A stretch of DNA of 64,000 nt, from positions 62,001 to 126,000 of the forward strand of contig NZ_AXVD01000020.1 in NCBI RefSeq assembly GCF_000482385.1, in the 5' to 3' direction. Under the pieces are notes generated by a model. That model had not been told where the DNA came from. It was given only the letters and a program-made list of their open reading frames with translations, and searched no databases. The stretch's first letter is position 1; every line of letters starts with the position of its first letter. Of this stretch, positions 17,820-24,512 are shown piece by piece. A program made the translations under genes and the position numbers. The DNA is from Nocardia sp. CNY236 (GTDB lineage Bacteria; Actinomycetota; Actinomycetes; Mycobacteriales; Mycobacteriaceae).

Positions 17820-17992
17820 GGCTTCCTCCATCGGGTGTGAACCATCCGGGATTTCCGAATGCTGAGGACGCAGCGCGCAGCGTGCCCGCGGTCCGAGAAG
17901 TCCGGGTTGCGGCGGCGGGAAGTGGCGCCTTGGGGGTGCTTCGGTGGGGTCAACACCGTTTGACGCGCTGCGGGGTCTGGGATACGACGAAA

Positions 17993-18007
17993 CCCACCTC
18001 GGGTGGG
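17993..18007 (-). terminator. Secondary hairpin behind the main terminator
   Basis: Perfect 6-bp stem CCCACC / GGTGGG with a 3-nt loop, followed on the minus strand by a short T-tract (TTTC). It lies 50 bp downstream of the strong terminator at 18058-18105 and may be its backup. Confidence 0.35.
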
Positions 18008-18057
18008 ATGAGCACGGGTACGCGCCGGCGGGGCACTGCGGCCCTGGTCAGGGCATG

Positions 18058-18105
18058 AAAAAACCGCGCCAACAGTTTCCGGGGTCGGGTCGTCGGTCGC
18101 GGTTT
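18058..18105 (-). terminator. Intrinsic terminator between upstream small genes and the late operon
   Basis: On the minus strand, arms AAACCGCG and CGCGGTTT enclose a GC-rich 29-nt loop and are followed by a run of six T. It would stop transcription coming from the 19.0-kb promoter or early operon before it enters the late genes, so late expression needs either a promoter inside 17.82-18.05 kb (none obvious) or antitermination. Confidence 0.7.
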
Positions 18106-18265
18106 GTAGTGCCACTGTACATCACAGCCGCTATCTGCTGTACATAGTGATCGAACCAGCGCGCCGCTTCCGCGAGTTGCGCCTTGTAGCGCTGCTCGAC
18201 TGATCACCGGTAGAGGGGGCGCTCGGGATCGGTGGGTTCGGCCTGGGTGCCCTCGTCAGTGGCGG

Positions 18266-18286
18266 GTTGTGGTGCCAAACCACAAC
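18266..18286. promoter_or_regulatory. Operator-like palindrome
   Basis: Perfect 8-bp inverted repeat GTTGTGGT / ACCACAAC around the 5-nt spacer GCCAA. It lies in a 200-bp non-coding stretch (18,106-18,326) downstream of the small HTH gene that ends at 18,327. No poly-T follows on either strand, so a protein-binding site is more likely than a terminator. Confidence 0.45.
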
Positions 18287-18326
18287 AGCCGGGATGATCT
18301 CGTAGCAAGACACCCCGGCGGCCGTG

Positions 18327-18566
18327 TTACCGACGCAGGTCTGTGCGTGCTCCGCGCCCAGGCCGCGTGGCGTTCCATTCGTCGATGGTCTCGGTCAGCC
18401 AGCCACGGATGGTGCCCACGGGTAGAGTGCCGTCGTCGTTGACCGGCCCGACGATCACGTCGGGGTCGGGCAGCTTGTACCGGCTGAGCGCTGGGGCGAC
18501 GACCCCGATACGTTCGGCGACTTGCGCCCGGTTGAGGTAGCGCGCCGGGCGCTGGTCATTCGTCAC
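18327..18566 (-). CDS. Small HTH DNA-binding protein (excisionase/MerR-like)
   Basis: 79 aa, GTG start. The core ARYLNRAQVAERIGVVAPAL followed by SRYKLPDPDVIVGPVNDDG and GTIRGWLTETIDEWN resembles winged-HTH excisionase/AlpA-like modules of actinobacterial mobile elements. Overlaps the upstream membrane-protein gene by 11 bp. A role as excision or late regulatory factor is plausible; with no integrase in view it cannot be paired. Confidence 0.6.
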   Translation of the reverse strand: MTNDQRPARYLNRAQVAERIGVVAPALSRYKLPDPDVIVGPVNDDGTLPVGTIRGWLTETIDEWNATRPGRGARTDLRR

Positions 18567-18735
18567 GGTCGAATCTCCTGAGGTTGTAGATCGTGAAAGC
18601 GCCCAAGAGGCAGGTGGCCACCACGTAGATGGTGAGCTCGGTTCCGGATCGGCCGTCGATCATCGCCAGCGCGGTCACGATGGCCATGCCGGCCAGGCAT
18701 GCGATGGCGAGCACGCGGACCAGGGTTGCGGGCAT
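18556..18735 (-). CDS. 59-aa two-pass membrane protein
   Basis: ATG 18735 with GAAAGGAA six bases upstream. Two hydrophobic segments (VRVLAIACLAGMAIVTALAM and LTIYVVATCLLGAFTIYNL) are separated by a short polar turn (IDGRSGTE) and followed by a charged tail (RRFDRDE). Such small two-pass proteins are holin-sized, but its place far from the endolysin argues for a membrane or superinfection role. Family not recognised. Confidence 0.62.
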   Translation of the reverse strand: MPATLVRVLAIACLAGMAIVTALAMIDGRSGTELTIYVVATCLLGAFTIYNLRRFDRDE

Positions 18736-18777
18736 TGCGGTTCCTTTCCGATGGTGAGAAGCTGGTCCGGGTGGGAA

Positions 18778-18802
18778 CCCGGGGCGGTGCTTTCGCCCCG
18801 GG
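18778..18802 (-). terminator. Strong GC hairpin after the 53-aa membrane gene
   Basis: Perfect 9-bp stem CCCGGGGCG / CGCCCCGGG with loop GTGCTTT, eight bases after the TAG of the upstream gene. No T-tract follows, as is common for actinobacterial hairpin terminators; it may attenuate rather than stop transcription because two genes lie downstream. Confidence 0.5.
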
Positions 18803-18810
18803 CTCTCACT

Positions 18811-18972
18811 CTACTTCCGCCGCCGCTTCTTCTTGTTCTTCCGATTTCTCGGTGGCTTCACCCGGTGCTTCCCCTTGTAGGGCGGCTCCTGGTTGTTAAC
18901 CCAGAACATGTAGAAGGTGAGCAGCAGAGTCGCAATTCCCATAATGACAATTGCGACGCGGTACCAATCCAC
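18811..18972 (-). CDS. 53-aa single-pass membrane protein with basic tail
   Basis: GTG 18972 chosen because AGGAGA precedes it at correct spacing; an upstream in-frame ATG (19050) would run through the promoter. One transmembrane segment (VAIVIMGIATLLLTFYMFWV) is followed by a cytoplasm-type tail extremely rich in Lys/Arg (KNKKKRRRK at the end). First gene behind the 19.0-kb promoter. Possibly a membrane-anchored nucleic-acid or lipid-binding peptide; function unknown. Confidence 0.6.
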   Translation of the reverse strand: MDWYRVAIVIMGIATLLLTFYMFWVNNQEPPYKGKHRVKPPRNRKNKKKRRRK

Positions 18973-18995
18973 ATCATCTCCTCTGTTTAATTGTT

Positions 18996-19094
18996 GTGAG
19001 GGACTCTCCCTCACATCTCTAACTATACATCTCTGCGGTTGTATGTACAACGGTTTGGGGCAGTAATTCTCATGAATTACTCTGTGCCACAGAG
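18996..19094. promoter_or_regulatory. Cluster of four perfect palindromes around a promoter
   Basis: Four inverted repeats within 99 bp: GTGAGGGA-ctc-TCCCTCAC (18996-19014), GTTGTA-tg-TACAAC (19038-19051, covering the -35 box), AGTAATTC-tcat-GAATTACT (19062-19081) and CTCTGTG-c-CACAGAG (19080-19094). The arms differ, so they are probably sites for different proteins or RNA hairpins in the leader, not copies of one operator. The DNA is AT-rich against its surroundings. Confidence 0.65.
19022..19050 (-). promoter_or_regulatory. Sigma-70-type promoter reading left
   Basis: Minus strand TTGTAC (19050..19045), a 17-bp spacer, then TATAGT (19027..19022): close to consensus with ideal spacing. A transcript would begin near 19,015 inside the GTGAGGGA palindrome and lead to the GTG at 18,972. 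Overlap of a palindrome with the -35 element suggests repression. Confidence 0.7.
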
Positions 19095-19109
19095 ATTTAC
19101 GAGACCCTC

Positions 19110-20192
19110 CTAATGGGATGAGCTCTTCCGCACTGGGTCTCGCCGGATGGGGGATCGCACACTTACCTCACTGCCCGGCGGCGAGCCGAAGCGACCGGCC
19201 GGTTTATCGTGCGCCAATTCGAGGGCATCACCCACGCGATACACCGGCACCGCACCGTCCTCGTGCCGGTCGGTGATGCGCACACCGGCCCGGGTGCGGA
19301 TGAGCCACGCGCGCCGCGCCAGACGGCCCTGGGCGGCCCACCGATAGCCGGTACGGCGCGCGATCGGCGAGCCGACTGCCGCGCAGGCGTGCAGCAGCTC
19401 GGGCATGGTGCACAACATCTCACGGGCAGCCACGGCTGCGCCGTCCTCGAGGCGGGTGACCTGGTGCTGCTGTTGGCAGGCCGGGCACCGCACCCACGTT
19501 GAGCCGGGTTCAGCCCACAGGTTCGTGTCACACACCTCGGTGGAGTCCAACTTGATCGGGCATCTGCCGAGGTACTTTCGGTCGGCGGGCCGGTCGATGA
19601 CGCGCCGCAGATACTCGGTGCCGCCGGTGATGTCGCGGTACACCTCGTCGGCGGCTTCGAGCTGGCGCAACTCGTGCGGGTGGCAGGCGAGCCACACCGC
19701 AAGGCGTTCGGCTTCCTGCGTGGGCGTGATGAGATGCGCAGCGGTACGGCGGGCGACCCGCGCGCCGTTGGGTGGACGATCCTCGCGCACGATCACCGTG
19801 ACCTCGGACGAGCCGCCTGCGTGTCGCGCATTGGCGGCCAGGACGGCGAGACTACGTGCGCCGATGGGGATCTCGACGCCGAGGTGATCAGCGAGCACGC
19901 GCGCCCACCCGTGCAGTGCGGTCGCGAGGGCGGTGTGCTCACGTTCTCCGAGCAGGCGCACGCCGCGCCCGCGATACTCAGTGCTGGTGTCCTTGATCGG
20001 CAACGTCGCCTCGGCCGGGCGCCTGCCGGCGCGGCCCTCGCCGAAACGCGCCTGTCCCGTTCGGGCGATCTCCAGATCAGCGACCAGTCCCGGTACGCCG
20101 AGCAACGCCTCGACGAGCGACCGGCCGCACACCTCACACAACGTGAGTCCGTCACTGACGGGTCGCTCGCAGGTACCGCACAGAGTACTCAT
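19110..20192 (-). CDS. Phage protein with zinc-ribbon motifs, function unknown
   Basis: 360 aa. Two N-terminal zinc knuckle pairs (CGTCERPVSDGLTLCEVCG) and a second central cluster (RCPIKLDSTEVCDTN ... RCPACQQQH). The C-terminal part (LHACAAVGSPIARRTGYRWAA) looks like a DNA-binding helical pair. Proteins of this layout occur in the early or middle region of nocardial and gordonial phages; no enzymatic motif is visible. It is the last gene of the early operon before the 19.0-kb regulatory region. Confidence 0.6.
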   Translation of the reverse strand: MSTLCGTCERPVSDGLTLCEVCGRSLVEALLGVPGLVADLEIARTGQARFGEGRAGRRPAEATLPIKDTSTEYRGRGVRLLGEREHTALATALHGWARVLADHLGVEIPIGARSLAVLAANARHAGGSSEVTVIVREDRPPNGARVARRTAAHLITPTQEAERLAVWLACHPHELRQLEAADEVYRDITGGTEYLRRVIDRPADRKYLGRCPIKLDSTEVCDTNLWAEPGSTWVRCPACQQQHQVTRLEDGAAVAAREMLCTMPELLHACAAVGSPIARRTGYRWAAQGRLARRAWLIRTRAGVRITDRHEDGAVPVYRVGDALELAHDKPAGRFGSPPGSEVSVRSPIRRDPVRKSSSH

Positions 20193-20213
20193 TGGTGCCC
20201 TCGAATCATCCGG

Positions 20214-20546
20214 CTAACCCCTCTGTGCTGCTGCATGTTTGCGACGTGCGCGAGTTTCGGCGTGATGCTCGCGGTCGTAATGCAGGTGGCAGCCCTGACA
20301 CATCGCACGCAGATTCGCCGGGTCGCAGTTCTCGGGCACGTGGTCAAGGTGAGCGGTTGTCAGGATCACCCGTGAACCGGTGCCATAGGCCCAGCCGCCG
20401 TGCACGTTCGGGCATCTGCCTTCATGTGTGCCTCGGCCGCATTCGCCGCTGCACTCGCACCGCCACCCGGCGCGGTCCTTGATGCCTGTCGAGATCGCTA
20501 TCCAGTTCACGGGGTAGCGGCGGCGGTTCTCGGGTCGGATCGGCAT
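20214..20546 (-). CDS. HNH endonuclease
   Basis: 110 aa from ATG 20546, which overlaps the RusA stop by one base (TGATG). Zinc pairs CECSGECGRG and CQGCH frame the core TTAHLDHVPENCDPANLRAMC, the HNH motif with N-to-D style variation typical of phage HNH proteins. The closing helix LHYDREHHAETRARRKHAA is characteristic. Separate from the packaging HNH at 17.4 kb; may be a homing or replication-linked nuclease. Confidence 0.85.
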   Translation of the reverse strand: MPIRPENRRRYPVNWIAISTGIKDRAGWRCECSGECGRGTHEGRCPNVHGGWAYGTGSRVILTTAHLDHVPENCDPANLRAMCQGCHLHYDREHHAETRARRKHAAAQRG

Positions 20547-20980
20547 CAGACCTCCATCGGTGTCACGGTGATCCACACGCCCGGCGTCTCGCCGATGGCG
20601 GCGAGCCTTTTGGAGGCGTGCAGGTCGGTCACCTGCGAGTCATCGGCGAACGCGATCCCGGTCAGCGCGTCCAGGATGGCGCGCGAGAGTTTGTCGACGT
20701 CCGGTTTCTTGACCGCGGGCGGGGTACGCGATTTCGGGGTGCTGAGCGGGCGGGGACGGACGAATGCGAGCTGCACTGCGACCGCACCGGTTCCGGGTGT
20801 CCATCCGTGCTCATGAGCAGCCAGGGCGACACGTTCACGCCATAGGCCGACCGATTTCGAGGACTCGACCATGCGGCCACCGCCGACGTGCTTCTTGCTG
20901 CCCTGTGAGGCGGCGTCGCCGGGCACGAATAACGGTGCGCGTGCTGCCTCGATCGGTTCTCCCGTGCGGTCGAGGGTCAT
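20546..20980 (-). CDS. RusA-family Holliday junction resolvase
   Basis: 144 aa. Diagnostic segments: LFVPGDAASQGSKKHVGG, the metal-binding KKPDVDKLSRAILDALTG and AFADDSQVTDLHASK with its paired Asp. RusA cuts four-way junctions produced during phage recombination and replication. Part of the overlapping early operon behind the replication genes. Confidence 0.9.
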   Translation of the reverse strand: MTLDRTGEPIEAARAPLFVPGDAASQGSKKHVGGGRMVESSKSVGLWRERVALAAHEHGWTPGTGAVAVQLAFVRPRPLSTPKSRTPPAVKKPDVDKLSRAILDALTGIAFADDSQVTDLHASKRLAAIGETPGVWITVTPMEV

Positions 20981-21276
20981 GCAGCACCGCCTTCGGTGAC
21001 GAGCATGAAGTCACGGCCGGTGAGCCTGTTCGCGTCCATCATGGTCGGCTTCATGACCTCGGTGCCCGCGTCGGTGGTGCGGGTAACCGAGCATGTGACC
21101 GAGCAGACGGGCGGCTTCTCGATGCCGCCGTACGCGGGCGGCTGGTAGACGCCGAGCACGGTGACGATCAGGTCGCGCACATTGCTGGTGCGGTTGTCGC
21201 GGTAGTGGTCGCCGACACGGACGGTCCGGCCGCGCACGCCGGTGAATTCGGTGACGGGTTCGGGCTCGACGATCAT
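20977..21276 (-). CDS. Early phage protein of unknown function
   Basis: 99 aa from ATG 21276 (ATGA overlap with upstream gene). The middle contains a strand-rich region (VRGRTVRVGDHYRDNRTSNV, LIVTVLGVYQPP) and two Cys in CSVTCSVTR. Located between the origin and rusA. No family recognised. Confidence 0.55.
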   Translation of the reverse strand: MIVEPEPVTEFTGVRGRTVRVGDHYRDNRTSNVRDLIVTVLGVYQPPAYGGIEKPPVCSVTCSVTRTTDAGTEVMKPTMMDANRLTGRDFMLVTEGGAA

Positions 21277-21506
21277 CGGTTGCGCTCCTTGCGGTCTGCT
21301 TCGCGGTATGCCTGCTGTGCGCGCAGGCTCGGGGTGGTCTGGTGGACTTCGGATCGCTCGCCCTGGGTCCAGGGTCGGCATACGGGGCAGGGGATCGGGC
21401 GGTACTCGTCGTCGTAGCCGAGCCAGCCGCTCCGGCATCGGGGGTTGTGCCAGGGGGCTGAATCGTCTTCGGGTTCGAGGGCTTCTCCGGTGCGATCGCG
21501 GGTCAT
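21273..21506 (-). CDS. Small early protein with CxxC pair
   Basis: 77 aa from ATG 21506. Contains HNPRCRSGWLGYDDEYRPIP followed by CPVCRP, a probable single zinc knuckle, and a charged C-terminal helix (LRAQQAYREADRKERNR). Immediately downstream of the iteron region in the direction of transcription. Function unknown. Confidence 0.5.
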   Translation of the reverse strand: MTRDRTGEALEPEDDSAPWHNPRCRSGWLGYDDEYRPIPCPVCRPWTQGERSEVHQTTPSLRAQQAYREADRKERNR

Positions 21507-21598
21507 GAATTCCACACCTCCGCTCGCGCGGTCGTGAGTTGCGTTGTGAAGTCGGCTACGCGGCGGGTTTGAATGGTTGTGGTTGGTATGGGTTGGTG

Positions 21599-21805
21599 GG
21601 GGGACACCCGTGTCCCCCAGACTCGTGTCAGATGTCCCCTAGACATTGCACAGATGTCCCCCAGACTCATTGGTGCTTCAGATATCCGAGGGACGCTCGT
21701 GTCCCTCCGACTCGGGGCCTGTGGATAACTCCGGGGGACACGGGTGTCCCGCGGACTGGACGCGGCGCGGCGCGCTCTGGGTGTCACTGGTGACCCCCAG
21801 ACTCG
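21599..21805. other. Iteron array with DnaA box: candidate phage replication origin
   Basis: Six copies of a TGTCCCCCAGACTCG-like repeat start at 21611, 21633, 21655, 21700, 21745 and 21791, all in the same orientation. Steps are 22, 22, 45, 45 and 46 bp, i.e. whole multiples of about two helical turns. Copies 1, 4 and 5 carry an extra left arm making a palindrome (best: GGGGGACAC-cc-GTGTCCCCC at 21599-21618). A perfect consensus DnaA box (TTATCCACA, minus strand) lies at 21720-21728 between copies 4 and 5. The last copy overlaps the end of the adjacent winged-helix gene. Confidence 0.75.
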
Positions 21806-22359
21806 TCGGTCTCCTCGACGCCGAGCATCGGCAAATCGAGCAGATCCGACGGGATCGTCAGCCGGTACGTATCGGCCAGCTTCGCGTGCCGATTCCCCTG
21901 CCGGGTGCGCTCGATCAAACCGAGATCCCGCAGCGACGACAGCGACCTCTTGACCGTCCGGTCCGTCACGCACATCACCAGCGCCAGACGCTCGACACCC
22001 GGCCGGATACGAGTCCCGTCCGGGTCGGCGTAGGTCGCCATCGTCAGCGCGAGGTGCTTTGTGCTCGAAGGAATTTGGACACGCCGAATGATGCGTTCCC
22101 ACTCGAACCGATCGACCGGAACTAGCTCGCGCGTCGCGCCCGAAATTGCCTCCACTACGCGCCTCCACACGGTCGAAAGGGTGGACGCCCACCAGCCCCG
22201 GACATCCGTGTCGAATACGCCCCCCGGAGCCATCACGGCGCACACCGAACAAGCTGGCATGCTGTAATCTGCTGCGCTCGTGCATAATTCGCGTGCTACG
22301 GCCAGGGAGTCACCCTGGTACGGGGTGACTCCCTGGCCGAGGTAGTAGGGCGTGATCAC
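21784..22359 (-). CDS. Winged-helix protein, candidate replication initiator
   Basis: 191 aa from GTG 22359, coupled to the clamp gene by GTGA. The N-terminus has CSVC; the core shows a helix-turn-helix typical of phage initiators and plasmid Rep-like proteins: TKHLALTMATYADPDGTRIR, GVERLALVMCVTDRTVKRSL, then SLRDLGLIERTRQGNRH as wing. Its 3' end overlaps the outermost iteron and five more repeats follow directly, which supports self-recognition of the origin. Alternatively a plain transcription regulator. Confidence 0.7.
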   Translation of the reverse strand: MITPYYLGQGVTPYQGDSLAVARELCTSAADYSMPACSVCAVMAPGGVFDTDVRGWWASTLSTVWRRVVEAISGATRELVPVDRFEWERIIRRVQIPSSTKHLALTMATYADPDGTRIRPGVERLALVMCVTDRTVKRSLSSLRDLGLIERTRQGNRHAKLADTYRLTIPSDLLDLPMLGVEETDESGGHQ

Positions 22360-23108
22360 GGCTCGCCGCTCACGGTGAACACGTTGTTCTCGATCTGGTT
22401 TGCCTCGTCGAGCAGGCCGGGCAGCCGGTACGACCAATCGCGCGAATACTCGCTGGCACGGGCGGCGCGGTGCCGGTCGAGCTCACGCGCCGTGCAGTAG
22501 CCGAGGAAGCTCTCACCGCAGCGAGCGAATAGCGCACCCGTGCCGTGGCCCTCGAATTTCAGTGCGGCACCGTAGGTCTTGGCCGCCTCACGGAACCGTC
22601 CGATGAACTCGCCGGTGACGGTGATTTCGTCGAGGTTGGTCGCCTGCGAGCGCTGCATCTGCTCGATCAGCTTGACCACGGCGAAAGACGCCGACTGCTC
22701 GGCCGACAGCCGCGGGAGTTGCAGGGCGCGGCCGTCGATCATGCCCGAACAGTCGGTGATGCGCAGCCGGTCGGGCAGCACCTCGAGCCGTAGCAGCTGC
22801 TCGGGTGTGATGCCGTCGCCCTGTGTGCCCTTGCCGCCTTTGAAGATCGCGAGCAGCTTGCCCACGTCGTCGGGCAGCAGCTCGACCGCGGCCAGGCCGT
22901 GGCCGCCGGGTGGCGGATCGCCCCACAGGGACACGATCGCAAGCGCGCCGGTGTATCGGTCGGTGGCGCTGACGGTGAGGTGCTGGCGTCCGAATTGCAG
23001 CCGTATCCGGTGGTGCGTCGGGTCCTCTTTGTCGGTGCTGGCGTGTACCCGGACCGAGCCGAGTGCCTGCCGGAAATCGCCGGTACCGACGATGACCGTC
23101 TCTCTCAC
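22356..23108 (-). CDS. DNA polymerase III beta-clamp-like protein
   Basis: 250 aa, GTG start. Clamp-type segments are visible: FGRQHLTVSATDRYTGALAI near the centre of the first domain resembles the conserved ATDRYRLA of DnaN, and the chain alternates strands and short helices as expected for two clamp domains. It is shorter than host DnaN (about 380 aa), as phage versions are. Would recruit host polymerase to phage DNA; adjacent to the initiator and origin. Confidence 0.7.
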   Translation of the reverse strand: MRETVIVGTGDFRQALGSVRVHASTDKEDPTHHRIRLQFGRQHLTVSATDRYTGALAIVSLWGDPPPGGHGLAAVELLPDDVGKLLAIFKGGKGTQGDGITPEQLLRLEVLPDRLRITDCSGMIDGRALQLPRLSAEQSASFAVVKLIEQMQRSQATNLDEITVTGEFIGRFREAAKTYGAALKFEGHGTGALFARCGESFLGYCTARELDRHRAARASEYSRDWSYRLPGLLDEANQIENNVFTVSGEP

Positions 23109-23335
23109 GGTCTGTCTCCTGTCGGTTCATCGAGGCCTGCACCGTGTGCGTCGTCCTGGTGGGCTTCCAGCCGCTCGAGGCGATCGCCGATGTCGAGCAG
23201 CGCGCACACCTGTGCCCGGCCGATCAGGCTGTTGATCGCGACCATGTCGGCCCACGTCGGGGTGCCTGCTGCGGCGGTGGCGGCCTCGGCCAAGGCGAGT
23301 GCGGCTTCAGCCTCTACTCGATGCTCGGCGCTCAC
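23105..23335 (-). CDS. Small helical early protein
   Basis: 76 aa from a GTG coupled to the upstream stop. Ala/Glu-rich helix (VEAEAALALAEAATAAAG), then AINSLIGRAQVCALLDIGDRLERLEAH. Lies in the overlapped chain between a coiled-coil mini-protein and the clamp. Function unknown. Confidence 0.5.
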   Translation of the reverse strand: MSAEHRVEAEAALALAEAATAAAGTPTWADMVAINSLIGRAQVCALLDIGDRLERLEAHQDDAHGAGLDEPTGDRP

Positions 23336-23481
23336 TGTTGGCGCTCCTCAAGTTGGGCCTCCAGCTCGGCGATTCGGCGACGTAGAATGTCAAGCTGGGC
23401 TTGGTGTCTCTCCGACGTGAGGTAGTCAACCTGCCGTTGTAATCGCCGGTTCTCGGCGACAAGGTCAGTTAGCTTGCTCAT
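23332..23481 (-). CDS. 49-aa coiled-coil mini-protein
   Basis: ATG 23481 to TGA 23332, overlapping the next start as GTGA. Nearly the whole product is one amphipathic helix with heptad Leu/Ile (LTDLVAENRRLQRQVDYL and LDILRRRIAELEAQLEERQ). Gene-end overlaps on its 3' side and the 2-bp gap to the gene upstream show it belongs to the operon. A dimerising adaptor or anti-repressor-like peptide is conceivable; nothing proves it. Confidence 0.62.
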   Translation of the reverse strand: MSKLTDLVAENRRLQRQVDYLTSERHQAQLDILRRRIAELEAQLEERQQ

Positions 23482-23483
23482 TG

Positions 23484-24512
23484 CTACTCACTGCCAGCGG
23501 GCTCGTCGATAGCGCCGGTGGGCGGGCCCGTGAGGCTGTCGGCCGACAGTCCGGTGATCCGGTCCGCGTTGGTCGCGGACCCGATCTCGGGAGGCGTGGC
23601 GGGTTCCGAGGTACCCTCGGCGCCGTCTGTCTTCTCCTCGTCCGGTTTCGCCTGGGTGGCAGCTCGTCGAGGTGCGCGCTTCTTCCTGCCGGTGCTGGTG
23701 ATGTCGGCGGCGGGCACGCCTGCGTCGGGCTCGACGGTTGTCGGGTCGAACTCGTCGGCGGCGCTGGTCTCGCCGCGTTTGATCGACGAATAGATGACGC
23801 CGAGCTGCCCGACATCGTGCCCGTTCCACGTGCTCGAGGACCGGCCGAGCTTGGCCTCGAGCTGCTGCGTGCTCACGCCGATTTCCTCGAACAAGCGCAG
23901 GGCGTCAGCGATCCGGCCCGCGAGTGGCTTGCCGCCGCCGTTCTCGAGGGTCGCGTCGCAGTTCGCCTGTGCCTCTTGCACGAACCACGCGGGCAGAACG
24001 GCGAGGATCATCTCGCGCAACCGGCGCGCGCCGTTGTTGGCGTTGTTCTCGTAGATGTCGCGGGTTTCGGTGAGCTGGCGCGGACCCTTCTTGGTGTCGC
24101 GGATGTGTGGCACGATGAACGTCGTCGACGCGCGGGCGTTGGTCTGCATATCCCATGCGTGCGCGAGCATCTCGGATTCGCCCTTGGTGTCGTCGCGACG
24201 CAACTCCTTGAGGCCGTAATCGACGTTGCCCCAGCAACGAGCGAGCTCGCGGGCGAGATGGATCGAGACGCCGGTAACGACGCCGTCGCCGCGGTTGTAG
24301 CGGAAGTAGGCGCGGCTCGCGACGCTCATCTGTGCGGTCGCGTCGCGCATTTCCTGGACGGCGGCGGCCCGATTGCGCGGGCGCTGTTGCGCGACGAGTA
24401 CAGCGGCCTGTACCTCGGCGACGGCGCGCGACTGCTCAACGATGGTTGCCTGCGAAGTGATCGACTGCCGGGCAACGGCTTCGGTGGGCTGGTAACGGTC
24501 GGGGTGGGTCAT
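23484..24512 (-). CDS. Probable recombination partner of the RecE-like exonuclease
   Basis: 342 aa. Core (about 1-230) includes YFRYNRGDGVVTGVSIHLAR and WGNVDYGLKELRRDD, then DTKKGPRQLTETRDIYENNA and RRLREMILAVLPAWFVQEA; the last 100 residues are low complexity. It overlaps by 4 bp the exonuclease gene, the usual place of a single-strand annealing protein (RecT/Erf/Sak type) in phage recombination pairs. It does not show a clear RecT or Erf signature, so the annealing role is inferred from context. Confidence 0.55.
   Translation of the reverse strand: MTHPDRYQPTEAVARQSITSQATIVEQSRAVAEVQAAVLVAQQRPRNRAAAVQEMRDATAQMSVASRAYFRYNRGDGVVTGVSIHLARELARCWGNVDYGLKELRRDDTKGESEMLAHAWDMQTNARASTTFIVPHIRDTKKGPRQLTETRDIYENNANNGARRLREMILAVLPAWFVQEAQANCDATLENGGGKPLAGRIADALRLFEEIGVSTQQLEAKLGRSSSTWNGHDVGQLGVIYSSIKRGETSAADEFDPTTVEPDAGVPAADITSTGRKKRAPRRAATQAKPDEEKTDGAEGTSEPATPPEIGSATNADRITGLSADSLTGPPTGAIDEPAGSE

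Noticed and set aside
18266-18286. Intrinsic terminator at the GTTGTGGT palindrome
   Set aside because: No T-tract follows on either strand.
21503-22285. 260-codon minus-strand frame overlapping the winged-helix gene
   Set aside because: Arg/Ser-rich shadow of the HTH gene in another frame; it would run straight through the iteron array.
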